Source: a virus. Taken from it: DNA of 56,825 nt. The notes under the pieces were generated by a model. It made no database searches, was not told the origin of the DNA, and was given only the letters and a program-made list of their open reading frames with translations. The position numbers and the translations under genes were made by a program. The stretch's first letter is position 1. Every line of letters begins with the position of its first letter. Of this stretch, positions 14,507 through 23,132 are shown piece after piece. The DNA is taken from positions 1-56,825 of IMG/VR virus record IMGVR_UViG_3300032323_001295. One strand, 5' to 3'.

Positions 14507-16092
14507 TTTTTTAAAACAGAATTTTCCCACTGCGCCGGCGTTAGATTATTAAACACATTTTCCTTTAGCCATTGATGATTATTTTTAGTTGATCGACTAA
14601 TAATGCTGTGACGTTTTTCTGTATCTAAGAAATGTAGCTTTGCTAATTCGTAGGTATCGTCTTTGTTAAGATTGTACCATTTACTAGTGTCTACGCCCAT
14701 GTGTATTGCCCACTGAGCCCACATATACTGTGGAAACATAGTATATCCTTGCAGAGCAGACTGCATGGTATTGTTCACATGCTTGTATTTTTCATAAACT
14801 AAGTCAATGTGATTTTCTTTCTTGCCTAGTTCTCGCATTTCGTTCCACATGTCGCTGTCATTTCTTGAACTTAATGTGTAGTGTACTGAAATAAAATCTG
14901 CAATATCGTCAATAGAATATATCATTATTTCATTGAATTTTTTAAAATCAAAATTTTGTGTTTCTTGATATCCAACGATTACATCATACAATCTTCTAAT
15001 GCTATTAATAATAACAAACAGAGCATTTGCTTCTAGTGGTTCAACGAACCCGCCACTCAATCCTATTGCTACTAGATTGCTGTCGCCAATTTTTTCTAAT
15101 CTGCATGGGTTCCATTTAATCAATCTCGGTTCGCGTCTACGATTTTTAGTATATTCATAGTATTGATCTAATGCTTTGCTGTCATCAAGAAACTTAGAAC
15201 CATAAACTAGCCCGCATCCCATTCTATGGTATACACCAATTTTAAACATCCAGCCCGATTCTTTGGCAGTGCTCTGAGTATAGTTAACCATTTCGGTTTC
15301 CGGATCATCATAATCTAACTGACAAACCCAGGCACGATCGGCAACTGCATTTTTATAAGGCACTTCTTTCCAACCTAGTGCCGATGATAGTAGTCGTTTG
15401 AATCCTGTAGCATCTAAAAATAAATCAGCGATAAATTCCTCGCCGTTATCTGCTACTACAGATTTGATTTTGTCACCGTCTACTTTTACTTCGGTAACCA
15501 CAGCATCAACATGTCGTACACCGTTTGGTACAGCCACACGATCTCTTAGAAAATCTGCTGTTTTATCTGCGTTGATATGCTGTGTCCAACCAAATGGAGC
15601 ATTGAGAATGCACTCCTTGTCTATAAAGGGTGCTACATTTTTTTCCATGTAATAGTATTGACTATTAAAATACTTGTCAAACTTATCAACTTCTTTATTA
15701 TTGTATAAACTAAGAAAATAATCAGTGGTCAGCGAATTACTGCTGTGTGGTAGATCTAGAGGACTTAACGGTTTGTTGATATCCTTGTAAAGAAACTTTG
15801 CATCTGTCGGATAGTTAAAACTGAAATATTCGTATTCGTTTTTATTCTCTTTCCATCCACCGAACTTATTAGCTAATTTGTAGACTGCGCCAGTAGCATT
15901 CATCCATTCGTGGGTATCAAATCCTAGATCTTTAAAAAATTGTGCAACGTGCGGCGTTACTGATTCGCCCACACCGATGCGAGGTATTTTACTAGATTCA
16001 ATTACCGTAATTTTGCAATCTTTTACAAATTTAGAATAGTAAGATGCTGCCATCCAGCCCGCAGTACCGCCCCCAACTATGAGTATCTTCAT
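14500..16092 (-). CDS. flavin-dependent tryptophan-halogenase-family enzyme
   Basis: The protein has 530 residues, the full family length. Landmarks: FAD-binding GGGTAGW at 7-13; catalytic-lysine region YKLANKFGGW with Lys76, aligned with PrnA Lys79; WMFKIG at 281-286 in place of the usual WxWxIP; and GGFVEPLEANAL for FAD and chloride binding. These enzymes make hypohalous acid from FADH2, oxygen and halide and pass it to the lysine. The WxWxIP variant suggests altered substrate. No flavin reductase is nearby, so host FADH2 would be needed. A cyanophage halogenase, VirX1, is a described viral precedent. Confidence 0.88.
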   Translation of the reverse strand: MKILIVGGGTAGWMAASYYSKFVKDCKITVIESSKIPRIGVGESVTPHVAQFFKDLGFDTHEWMNATGAVYKLANKFGGWKENKNEYEYFSFNYPTDAKFLYKDINKPLSPLDLPHSSNSLTTDYFLSLYNNKEVDKFDKYFNSQYYYMEKNVAPFIDKECILNAPFGWTQHINADKTADFLRDRVAVPNGVRHVDAVVTEVKVDGDKIKSVVADNGEEFIADLFLDATGFKRLLSSALGWKEVPYKNAVADRAWVCQLDYDDPETEMVNYTQSTAKESGWMFKIGVYHRMGCGLVYGSKFLDDSKALDQYYEYTKNRRREPRLIKWNPCRLEKIGDSNLVAIGLSGGFVEPLEANALFVIINSIRRLYDVIVGYQETQNFDFKKFNEIMIYSIDDIADFISVHYTLSSRNDSDMWNEMRELGKKENHIDLVYEKYKHVNNTMQSALQGYTMFPQYMWAQWAIHMGVDTSKWYNLNKDDTYELAKLHFLDTEKRHSIISRSTKNNHQWLKENVFNNLTPAQWENSVLKNQ

Positions 16093-16146
16093 TTAAATTT
16101 CCTATAATTACCACATATTTACACAGGACAGTAACGGCGTAAAAAA

Positions 16147-16154
16147 TATAAATA
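16147..16154 (+). promoter_or_regulatory. T4-late-like promoter box
   Basis: TATAAATA, identical to the T4 late consensus, lies 32 bases before the ATG of the next oxygenase gene. Confidence 0.6.
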
Positions 16155-16186
16155 TACAGCAAGAGTAAAAATCTTAAGGAATAAAC

Positions 16187-16783
16187 ATGGACTTTTCATA
16201 CGTATCGCACCCAACTTTACCACCAGAGCTAAAAGCTCTGATTTTAGAAACTGTAGAAAAAGAATGGGATAATCTACAATCCACTAATATCCAAATGAAA
16301 GCCTCGGCTTCTGTTGTTAATGCAATTACTGAAGATGTAGATTTAACTAACAACTTGGGTTGGCATTACAGCGAAAGTAAATCGCACTTTCCTTTCATCT
16401 GCGATTATTACGTGTTTGATGTTCCTGCAGAGGTAGCTCTTTGGTTAAGAGATAATGTATCAACCCAACCTGCTAATATACAAGTAATGGCTGGCGGTAG
16501 CCATGTTCCACCGCACATCGATGAAATTAGAAAAGGTGCCCTTAATTACATTATAGATTTGGGAGGTGATGTTAGAACTGTATTCTATAATGTTAAAGCT
16601 GAAAGTTCTGGACAAAATGCCACACCATTCACTGTAATTCCTTATGAAAAATTAGATGTCTCTAACGACATTGAAATCCAAGCAGAAAGATGGCACACAC
16701 TAGATACTACAAGAATACACAGTGTCGAGGGAATTAATTCAGCTAAGAAAAGAATTGCGATTTCTATCAGTATTATTGAATAG
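16187..16783 (+). CDS. 2OG-Fe(II)-oxygenase-like DSBH protein
   Basis: The protein has 198 residues. HID (His110, Asp112) sits in GGSHVPPHIDEIRKGALNYI, the distal histidine is His178 in TRIHSVEG, and the 2OG-binding arginine is Arg189 in KKRIAIS. Triad spacing is that of aspartyl/asparaginyl-hydroxylase-like phage oxygenases. A perfect late-type box and an AAGGAA ribosome site precede it. The aminotransferase gene follows on the same strand behind its own late-type box. Substrate unknown. Confidence 0.75.
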   Translation: MDFSYVSHPTLPPELKALILETVEKEWDNLQSTNIQMKASASVVNAITEDVDLTNNLGWHYSESKSHFPFICDYYVFDVPAEVALWLRDNVSTQPANIQVMAGGSHVPPHIDEIRKGALNYIIDLGGDVRTVFYNVKAESSGQNATPFTVIPYEKLDVSNDIEIQAERWHTLDTTRIHSVEGINSAKKRIAISISIIE

Positions 16784-16796
16784 ATAAAAACTAGTT

Positions 16797-16804
16797 CATA
16801 AATA
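16797..16804 (+). promoter_or_regulatory. T4-late-like promoter box
   Basis: CATAAATA lies in the gap before the aminotransferase gene. A start about seven bases downstream would exclude the TTG at 16807 and favour the ATG at 16834. Confidence 0.5.
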
Positions 16805-16833
16805 GTTTGAAAGATTTTCTTTCAAAATTATCT

Positions 16834-18036
16834 ATGACATCAAAATTAATTTTTCCTTACGCAGTTAACTCTGTACAACAAATAAGAAAGATAGAACGTT
16901 ATACAAAGTTTGGATTCTATTCCCAAGACAAAGAGCTGATAGATTTAAGCCTAGGCAACTGCGGTTGTTTCCCTTTAGGTTTTCAGAGGCACGATATTGT
17001 CGAAACAGTCAATCGACAAATGAAAGATATGCCTTTCTGTAGTGGAGAATTTTTTACCACTAACGATTCCGTTCTAGAACTCAGCGAAAGATTATTTGAA
17101 ATGAGCGGCGGGTTCCGAAGTGTGTTTGCACTCAGCGGCAGTGATGCTGTAGAAGGAGCAATAAGACTTGCTCAACTTTATCATCTACAGAAAGGTAATA
17201 ATAGAAATAAATTTTTAGGCTTTACCAAAAGCTATCACGGCAGTACCTATCTAAGTTCTAGTATCAGCGATGCAACTTATATGACCTCTTTCTTCGGCAA
17301 AGATGAAAGATGCATATTATCGGATTACAATCTCGATGACATTACCACTGATTTAACCGCAGTGGTTATAGAAACCAGCAGTTGGCAAAATGGTTTAAAA
17401 GATCCAGGAGAAGAATTCTGGAGACAATTAAGAATACGGTGTTCCGAATTAGATGTAGTGTTGATTGTAGATGATATTGCTATGTGCGGAGGTAAGACCG
17501 GAAGTTTCTTTGGATTCAAAGAAATAGTTCGACCTGATATATTCACCATGGGCAAAGCATTAACTTCGGGGTATTTTCCTTTGAGTGCTACAATGGTCGA
17601 ACATAAAATATTCGATGTCATCAAAGATCAAGTTTTTTGTCACGGATTCACTTATAGTTTTAGTCTCAGCGGAATATATTCAACCCTTGCATATCTTAAT
17701 GTAATTGAAAGAGAAGGTATCTTTGAAAATTATAAGACTATAGAAAAACAAACTAATGATTTATTTTCAAGATTAGAAACTGCTGAATTGATTAAAAGTT
17801 ACAATCATCACGGACTTGTTTATAACTTAAATTTACTAACAGAAAAACCCGTGGATACAACTTTTGAACAATTACTTTTTAGTTCCGGATTAAATGCAGG
17901 AATGTGGAACGAAGGCGGTAGTGGTTTACTAATAACTATACCTCTTAATGCCGACGCACAATATCTAGAACAACTAGAATCTAGATTAATTGAAGCCTTA
18001 ACTAATTATAGAACGCTTTTCGCCGGCTCTAACTAA
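16834..18036 (+). CDS. class III PLP-dependent aminotransferase
   Basis: The protein has 400 residues from the ATG. GSDAVEGAIRLAQ is the family's phosphate-binding block. YHGST fits the GYHG cofactor site. VDDIAMCGGKTG carries the PLP-ring aspartate. Lys241 in FTMGKALTSGYFPLSA is the Schiff-base lysine. Class III enzymes transfer amino groups to or from terminal aldehydes, keto acids or sugars, and include glutamate-1-semialdehyde mutases. Neighbours suggest it feeds an amine to the amidinotransferase. A TTG at 16807 is an alternative start but lies at the predicted promoter start. It overlaps the convergent gene by 39 bases. Confidence 0.85.
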   Translation: MTSKLIFPYAVNSVQQIRKIERYTKFGFYSQDKELIDLSLGNCGCFPLGFQRHDIVETVNRQMKDMPFCSGEFFTTNDSVLELSERLFEMSGGFRSVFALSGSDAVEGAIRLAQLYHLQKGNNRNKFLGFTKSYHGSTYLSSSISDATYMTSFFGKDERCILSDYNLDDITTDLTAVVIETSSWQNGLKDPGEEFWRQLRIRCSELDVVLIVDDIAMCGGKTGSFFGFKEIVRPDIFTMGKALTSGYFPLSATMVEHKIFDVIKDQVFCHGFTYSFSLSGIYSTLAYLNVIEREGIFENYKTIEKQTNDLFSRLETAELIKSYNHHGLVYNLNLLTEKPVDTTFEQLLFSSGLNAGMWNEGGSGLLITIPLNADAQYLEQLESRLIEALTNYRTLFAGSN

Positions 18037-19068
18037 ATCAAGAGTTAGACAATGTATGCCCGATTCCCAGAATAGTCCATGTCTTTGATTGACCACATGA
18101 CAATTAATTCCTAGAGATTCCATTAGTTTAAAGATTCTAGGTTGAACATTTGAAAACAGTACGTTGTTCGAATCAAGAACTAGAACATTGCTATCAAAGA
18201 ATACTTCCTGAGCATAGCCTTTCCATTCCGTTAACCATTTATTCAGCCAACCATTTGAGTATTTGCCGCCTGTACTCTGATAATCTGTAATAAACTTTAC
18301 ATCATCAAATTTTTCAAACAGGCTTTCTAAAGCAAATATTCTTTTATTACGTAACGGTTCTGGTACCCAATCAAGATTTACACAGAATACTGTTTCGTCG
18401 TCAGTCATAAACCAACCGTGATCTATATGTCCCCACCCTTGTTGATGTGTATTACCTACATCAACGATAGTATTTCTTTCTACATTGCGTTGCATCCACA
18501 TAAGACCGGAAGCAGTTCCGGGACCTTGACAGTTGGTTATGAGTTTATCGCCGCACTTAAACATAGTAGCGGTATGCCATAGAAGCCTATCTTTCAATTG
18601 TCTGTGATAGACATCTTGACCATTAGCCCACCATTTTTCTACTAACGTTTCTAACACAGGTGGAGGTTGACTGATCCAGTTGTATCCTCTATCAAACAAT
18701 TCTTGGAATATATGATTATAATTAACACTGTCTAGATATCTATCAGGCATACTAGTATAAGTCTGATATATGGTATGCCCGTAGGCCAGGTATTGATCTC
18801 GTGGAACTAACGGTGCTGTTGGATTTGTAACTATGAAATTTTTCAAATCAACATCGTGGCCGTAATTTGTTACCTTAGGTCTATGAACTCTAATTCCTAA
18901 TTTACTAATATAGTCTGAAAGATTCTGTAAATCTTCTTTAGTTTCTTCTAGAATAATATTAAATTTATTCTGTGCTTCGGGATCTAAAGCCCAATCTAAG
19001 TCTCCAGGAGAATAACAATCTCCAACTATCACTTCTTTTAGGGGATCCCAGTTAGTCCAAATACTCAT
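17998..19068 (-). CDS. amidinotransferase / guanidino-group-modifying enzyme
   Basis: The protein has 356 residues, starting SIWTNWDPLKEVIVGD, the N-terminal mark of the glycine-amidinotransferase / dimethylarginine-hydrolase superfamily. GHIDH at 213-217 holds the catalytic histidine. Cys340 in SGIHCLTLDLVR is the nucleophile that forms the amidino-thiol intermediate. The enzyme would move an amidino group from arginine to an amine, or hydrolyse a guanidine. Being beside the aminotransferase favours the first. It is coupled (overlap of four bases) to the small gene upstream. Acceptor unknown. Confidence 0.82.
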   Translation of the reverse strand: MSIWTNWDPLKEVIVGDCYSPGDLDWALDPEAQNKFNIILEETKEDLQNLSDYISKLGIRVHRPKVTNYGHDVDLKNFIVTNPTAPLVPRDQYLAYGHTIYQTYTSMPDRYLDSVNYNHIFQELFDRGYNWISQPPPVLETLVEKWWANGQDVYHRQLKDRLLWHTATMFKCGDKLITNCQGPGTASGLMWMQRNVERNTIVDVGNTHQQGWGHIDHGWFMTDDETVFCVNLDWVPEPLRNKRIFALESLFEKFDDVKFITDYQSTGGKYSNGWLNKWLTEWKGYAQEVFFDSNVLVLDSNNVLFSNVQPRIFKLMESLGINCHVVNQRHGLFWESGIHCLTLDLVRAGEKRSIIS

Positions 19069-19496
19069 GTGTTTAAAATCTCTTTCAAATAATCTTCGTC
19101 CCAGTAAGAGTAGTAATCCGTCTTGGCTAACTTTTCTCTAGCTGAATTGAGTTCATCTCTCCACTGACATAATAATAAATTATATTTGCCATTATTAGTC
19201 TGCACATCCTTGATCTCGGTGTTTCTATCTTTATGGTCTGGTAAAAAGACTAGATCCGGGTGTATCTTGTTATAGACATCTGCTAATTCATATAATTCTT
19301 CTTGGCTCCATGCATCTGGTAACACATAAATTATTAGATCAAATGCCCAAGGCGGTGGATCGATATCGCTGCCGTCAGTTTCGATTATTTCGTATTCTGC
19401 GTTTTTAGCGAAAGGGCAAATTGAAAATCCGCCAAGGACAATGTGTTTAGCAGATAAATCTTCTACCCAGCTTTTGATGTGTTGCTTAATATCCAT
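19065..19496 (-). CDS. small hypothetical protein with CPFAK motif
   Basis: The protein has 143 residues. GGFSICPFAKNAEY at about 22-35 has the CPFA(K) block that I associate with DUF1415-type proteins, but I cannot confirm the family. The rest is a mixed alpha/beta protein with no other cysteine motif except Cys129-like LLLCQW. It overlaps the SDR gene (11 bases) and the amidinotransferase gene (four bases), so the three are one translational unit. It may be an accessory subunit of the neighbouring enzymes. Confidence 0.45.
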   Translation of the reverse strand: MDIKQHIKSWVEDLSAKHIVLGGFSICPFAKNAEYEIIETDGSDIDPPPWAFDLIIYVLPDAWSQEELYELADVYNKIHPDLVFLPDHKDRNTEIKDVQTNNGKYNLLLCQWRDELNSAREKLAKTDYYSYWDEDYLKEILNT

Positions 19497-20097
19497 TTAA
19501 TACTGTGATACTTGAAATAAAATTCCTACCATTAATCGATTGCAATATCAGGTCTACGGTTTTTGTTAAATCTTCTACGGTGATAATACTATTTGTTTCT
19601 ACAATTTTTTTATATAAATCTATGCCGTTTTGCTCTTCTGTATCGTAGGGATTATAAAAGTTTGTTTGACAAACGCCTGGCATAATAACAATGCTTTTAC
19701 ATTTACTGCCGCTGTGATTTATTTCCCAACTGAGTTTGTTGATAGCATATTTTTCATCGCCGTAAGGAGTGAGCCATGGAAACTCTTCAGGAATGTTTGC
19801 CAAAGGTTCTGCTGCTATAGAACTGGTATTAACAATAAAGTGTTGATCACTCCAATGCTGTTGCTGCCACAATCTTGCTATTTCAACTTGTTGATAGTGA
19901 TGATAGGCATTATTAAAAAACAGATCGCAATCTCTAGTAAGCTCTATGATACGATCTATATTTTCTTTTTTTGAAATGTCGAAACCATTGTCTAAACTAA
20001 AACCTTTTACTCGACAACCTAATTTTGTAAAATGATCAAACAACCCTTTGCCTATGCCTCTGGTGTGACCAGTAATAGCTACGTTTTTAAATTCCAT
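19486..20097 (-). CDS. short-chain dehydrogenase/reductase
   Basis: The protein has 203 residues. TGHTRGIGKG at 9-18 is the Rossmann cofactor loop, NNAY follows at 62-65, serine at 92-93 (NTSSIAA), and Tyr117/Lys121 form the YxxxK active site. Length is at the short end of classical SDRs because the C-terminal substrate loop is reduced. It would oxidise or reduce a carbonyl/alcohol with NAD(P). It lies between an unknown gene and the CPFAK gene in a tight operon, so it probably acts on the island's intermediate. Confidence 0.85.
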   Translation of the reverse strand: MEFKNVAITGHTRGIGKGLFDHFTKLGCRVKGFSLDNGFDISKKENIDRIIELTRDCDLFFNNAYHHYQQVEIARLWQQQHWSDQHFIVNTSSIAAEPLANIPEEFPWLTPYGDEKYAINKLSWEINHSGSKCKSIVIMPGVCQTNFYNPYDTEEQNGIDLYKKIVETNSIITVEDLTKTVDLILQSINGRNFISSITVLNGY

Positions 20098-21409
20098 TCC
20101 AGTCCCCGTTCATTCTCCATGTAGGAGTTAATAGTTCAAGATTGTCTATCATTATTAGTTTAGCGTCTGGAACATATTTCTTAATCTTGTCTAATAATAA
20201 ATTTCTCGAATAGATTCTATGCTTCAACGGCACAAAAGGAGCAGCAGGATCATAGTTGAATATGTGGCTAAGATGTATTATGGTTTTATCTGTTTTATCT
20301 AACCATCGTTCTACTGGCAGCATCTTGTTTAGTACCAGATCTTCGTGTCTAAATTCAAACTTAACAGTTTCTTGTATCAAGGTCCACTCGGGTATATCAG
20401 GATCGTATAGCTTGCCTTGTGCGGCTAACCATTCGGTTCCGTCCTTGCCTAAGAATTCAGCTCTTGATTTAATATAGTTCTTAACAAATGTAGCATAGTT
20501 AGAGCCATCCCATTTGTCTATTATTTCTTTCATACACTCTAGAGCAAATAAGTTGTAGTCAACAAACCTAACAACTGTGTCTTTAGTGTATCCGTATGTG
20601 ATTAGATAATCAATCCAATTCAAACCACTGGCCTGTGTTACAAATTGACGTATAGGACCTTGAAATTCTACATCAACTTTTACCTCTGTGTTATGAGGAT
20701 AGAATATAGTCTGAGCCGCTACCTGATTCTTTCCGTAGAGATAGTCACTGGCTGGTAAAAAACTAGGTTCGTAATTAGGATAATAAAACTTTTTATTTTT
20801 TCTAAATCTTTCTGGAAATGGTTTTACAAATTTTCGGTTAGCAAATGCAACACTTAATATATTCCAACCATGCCATTTATGTTTATACTGCTTTTCAGTA
20901 TCCCCAGATACTACCCAGATAGGAGTATAGTCATCGTGAATGTTTTCATCACTGCGTCTAGGTGCTATTTGTGTATGCGGAGAATAGAAAGCAAAGTTTC
21001 CAACCATTGGACAATCTAATTCTTTATACGTCTTTAGATTGATTATGTAGCATTGTTCATGTAATTCGTAATAACCGTCGTCTCTATCAGGTATATGACC
21101 TAATAAGAAAAAGTCTTTACCTGTATAAACTTCTTTTTCAACTTCATTAAAAAATTCATCACCGTTAATAAACTCTGTACCTGTGCTTAATACAACAGCG
21201 TGTGTATAGTCTTTAGCTGCTTCTTTCAATAATTGATCTTCATCTATTCCTTGCAGTACATCAAAACCACTAGACAATATTTTAGTAAGCACAAAGTCGC
21301 TGAGATTCTTCATCAGCTCGGCTGTCCATGCAGTTTGGCAAGTGGGTATTCTATCTAGAAAGATAAAAACTATATCTGGAGAAGGAGCAGGGCTATTAAA
21401 TTTGACCAT
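20087..21409 (-). CDS. large hypothetical protein, possibly two-domain
   Basis: A 440-residue protein that I do not recognise with confidence. The first third (CQTAWTAELMKNL, THAVVLSTGTEFINGDEFF, LLGHIPDRDDGYYELHEQ) has the flow of a GT-A-like nucleotide-sugar domain. The second part has FVDYNLFALECMKEIIDKWD, which resembles a SAM-binding or Rossmann segment, and ends with a helical region. No catalytic motif is complete. It overlaps the SDR gene by 11 bases and the first of five oxygenase genes by 14, so it belongs to the same operon. Glycosyltransferase is only a guess. Confidence 0.4.
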   Translation of the reverse strand: MVKFNSPAPSPDIVFIFLDRIPTCQTAWTAELMKNLSDFVLTKILSSGFDVLQGIDEDQLLKEAAKDYTHAVVLSTGTEFINGDEFFNEVEKEVYTGKDFFLLGHIPDRDDGYYELHEQCYIINLKTYKELDCPMVGNFAFYSPHTQIAPRRSDENIHDDYTPIWVVSGDTEKQYKHKWHGWNILSVAFANRKFVKPFPERFRKNKKFYYPNYEPSFLPASDYLYGKNQVAAQTIFYPHNTEVKVDVEFQGPIRQFVTQASGLNWIDYLITYGYTKDTVVRFVDYNLFALECMKEIIDKWDGSNYATFVKNYIKSRAEFLGKDGTEWLAAQGKLYDPDIPEWTLIQETVKFEFRHEDLVLNKMLPVERWLDKTDKTIIHLSHIFNYDPAAPFVPLKHRIYSRNLLLDKIKKYVPDAKLIMIDNLELLTPTWRMNGDWNGI

Positions 21410-22049
21410 ATTGTTTATTATACGATCTTACTAGCAAATCGCAAAATTCTTCTGTTCTATTGCCTAAGATTAAATTAGCAATCATGTGTACTCTATCTTT
21501 ACTGCTGCGATTAAACACTGCGTGATTTTTGCTGATATTAACCAACATGACTTTACCTTCTTGCCAAGGAACTGCTCCGTGACCTTCTATTTCCATCGTA
21601 CAATTCGCAGGATGTGCAACAGCAACATTGATAGGAAGTATACATTGTAGAGGATCGATCTCTTTTGGTATTTCGCCATCATTGTGCCAATCTATATAAC
21701 CGCCGGCACTGACTTTCATAAATCTAATTCTTGTATATCTTTCTGAAGGGAATCTATTCCTCCAAAAATCTGTAATAATTGGAGTTCTATAGGCTAGGTC
21801 GGTGTATTGATACGGAGCTTTATATTCATCAAGGCCATAGTTATCGGCGGTGTAAGTTTTGTCTACGCCTAGTCCATGCAGACAACAACTATTCCACCCG
21901 GCACTGGAGGATTCTCTATATTCATTATAGTATGACTCTGCTTCTAGTGCCTGCTGTTTCCAAACATCTACATTAAAGTCAATGTCTAATTCTAACCAAG
22001 GAATGTCTTTTTTCCTTAGTATTTGTCTAGCTTGTTCTACAATATCCAT
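21396..22049 (-). CDS. 2OG-Fe(II)-oxygenase-like DSBH protein (array member 1)
   Basis: The protein has 217 residues. WHNDGE (His122, Asp124), His176 in ISKNHAVFNRS and Arg186 in KDRVHMI give the Fe(II) facial triad and 2OG arginine. The N-terminal 100 residues hold several aromatic and Tyr/Trp-rich stretches likely to shape the pocket. This arrangement resembles aspartyl/asparaginyl beta-hydroxylase-like proteins. It is one of five neighbouring oxygenase genes that overlap by a few bases each. Sequence outside the triad differs, so the five are unlikely to be recent copies. Confidence 0.75.
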   Translation of the reverse strand: MDIVEQARQILRKKDIPWLELDIDFNVDVWKQQALEAESYYNEYRESSSAGWNSCCLHGLGVDKTYTADNYGLDEYKAPYQYTDLAYRTPIITDFWRNRFPSERYTRIRFMKVSAGGYIDWHNDGEIPKEIDPLQCILPINVAVAHPANCTMEIEGHGAVPWQEGKVMLVNISKNHAVFNRSSKDRVHMIANLILGNRTEEFCDLLVRSYNKQYGQI

Positions 22050-22603
22050 TTTTTAAATATTTCCGACGCTTCTGCCATTGTTAATCCTGCTTCAGGATTT
22101 TCCTTTTTGCTTATATCGCAACTAATACACCATCTATGCTCGTTGCCGTAATTGGTAACTTTGTGAGGAACTCCAGTTTGTACTATGCTAGGCCACTTAA
22201 CTGCCTGAGTATGTGCATGAACAACCTGTTCTTCAGTGTACCTTGTATAAGGTGTCCCGGCCTGTGTAGTTGTCATCTCGGTTATTTCAGCATCAGGTGC
22301 TAGATTATACCAGTGCATTAAACTTCCCTCTCCCCCAACTATCCAATTTATAACTGCTCTATCAGTGATAGCATTACCATCGATGTGAAATCCACATTCT
22401 CTATGAGGAGGAGTATAGAATATCAAAGGCGGGTAGGTCATAACTAGACCTTGACTATCTAACCACTGAGTAAATTTTTCACTAACATCGCTATGATCGA
22501 CGAAAAAAATATCCGGTTTATAATCTGACTGATTTAAAATTGTTGGATTTTCTAGTGGATGTTCGACTGGCAATTTAATATCAATGCAATAATTATTGAT
22601 CAT
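22037..22603 (-). CDS. 2OG-Fe(II)-oxygenase-like DSBH protein (array member 2)
   Basis: The protein has 188 residues. HID (His73, Asp75) in ECGFHIDGNAITD, His147 in GVPHKVTNYG and Arg157 in EHRWCIS complete the triad and 2OG site. The insertion between HxD and distal histidine (about 72 residues) is long, including a variable MTTTQAGTPYTRYTEEQ loop that may contact substrate. Overlaps neighbours by 13 and 11 bases. Confidence 0.72.
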   Translation of the reverse strand: MINNYCIDIKLPVEHPLENPTILNQSDYKPDIFFVDHSDVSEKFTQWLDSQGLVMTYPPLIFYTPPHRECGFHIDGNAITDRAVINWIVGGEGSLMHWYNLAPDAEITEMTTTQAGTPYTRYTEEQVVHAHTQAVKWPSIVQTGVPHKVTNYGNEHRWCISCDISKKENPEAGLTMAEASEIFKKWIL

Positions 22604-23132
22604 TTTTTATCCCTATGAAGTTAAACATGAATTTATCTCGGAATCCCGCATTCATTCCTGCATGCCAATCAAGATAATCGTCCCATTGCAGTACCGTTCC
22701 GGCCGGCTGTAAATGATAAACATCATCTTTCAATATAAACACTGCTCCAGGTGATGGCTCGCTGATAAAAATACTGAATCTAATCAACTGACCTTTTGAT
22801 AGATATTTTTCAATGTTGTCATCAATGTCTCGATGCATGGGTGCCATTTTTCCAGGTCTTATTCTACTGATCCAAGCACGAGCACACTGACTGTTTGACC
22901 AATTTTCAAAATGATTGATTACTTTTAAAGAGAAATGTGTTTCTGGATAGTAATTGATCCATTCAACACTGTCTCCTTTATCGTAACCAGCAGACATCCA
23001 CTTGTCGATGATTTCATTAAATCTACCATCTACATTAGCATAAAACTGTTTATGCGGAGTCTTTGGATCACCACGATCAAGATCTAATTCAGCAATAACA
23101 GACTTCCAATCAAAATCGTATAACATAGCCAT
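22593..23132 (-). CDS. 2OG-Fe(II)-oxygenase-like DSBH protein (array member 3)
   Basis: The protein has 179 residues from the chosen ATG, which has a GAAGAAG ribosome site just upstream; a GTG at 23153 is less likely. HRD (His100, Asp102) in GKMAPMHRDIDDN, His157 in LDWHAGMNAG and Arg165 form the expected triad and 2OG arginine. The core strand RFSIFISEPSPGAVFILKDD is typical of DSBH enzymes. Its start lies inside the end of the upstream oxygenase gene, so it is translationally coupled. Confidence 0.7.
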   Translation of the reverse strand: MAMLYDFDWKSVIAELDLDRGDPKTPHKQFYANVDGRFNEIIDKWMSAGYDKGDSVEWINYYPETHFSLKVINHFENWSNSQCARAWISRIRPGKMAPMHRDIDDNIEKYLSKGQLIRFSIFISEPSPGAVFILKDDVYHLQPAGTVLQWDDYLDWHAGMNAGFRDKFMFNFIGIKNDQ

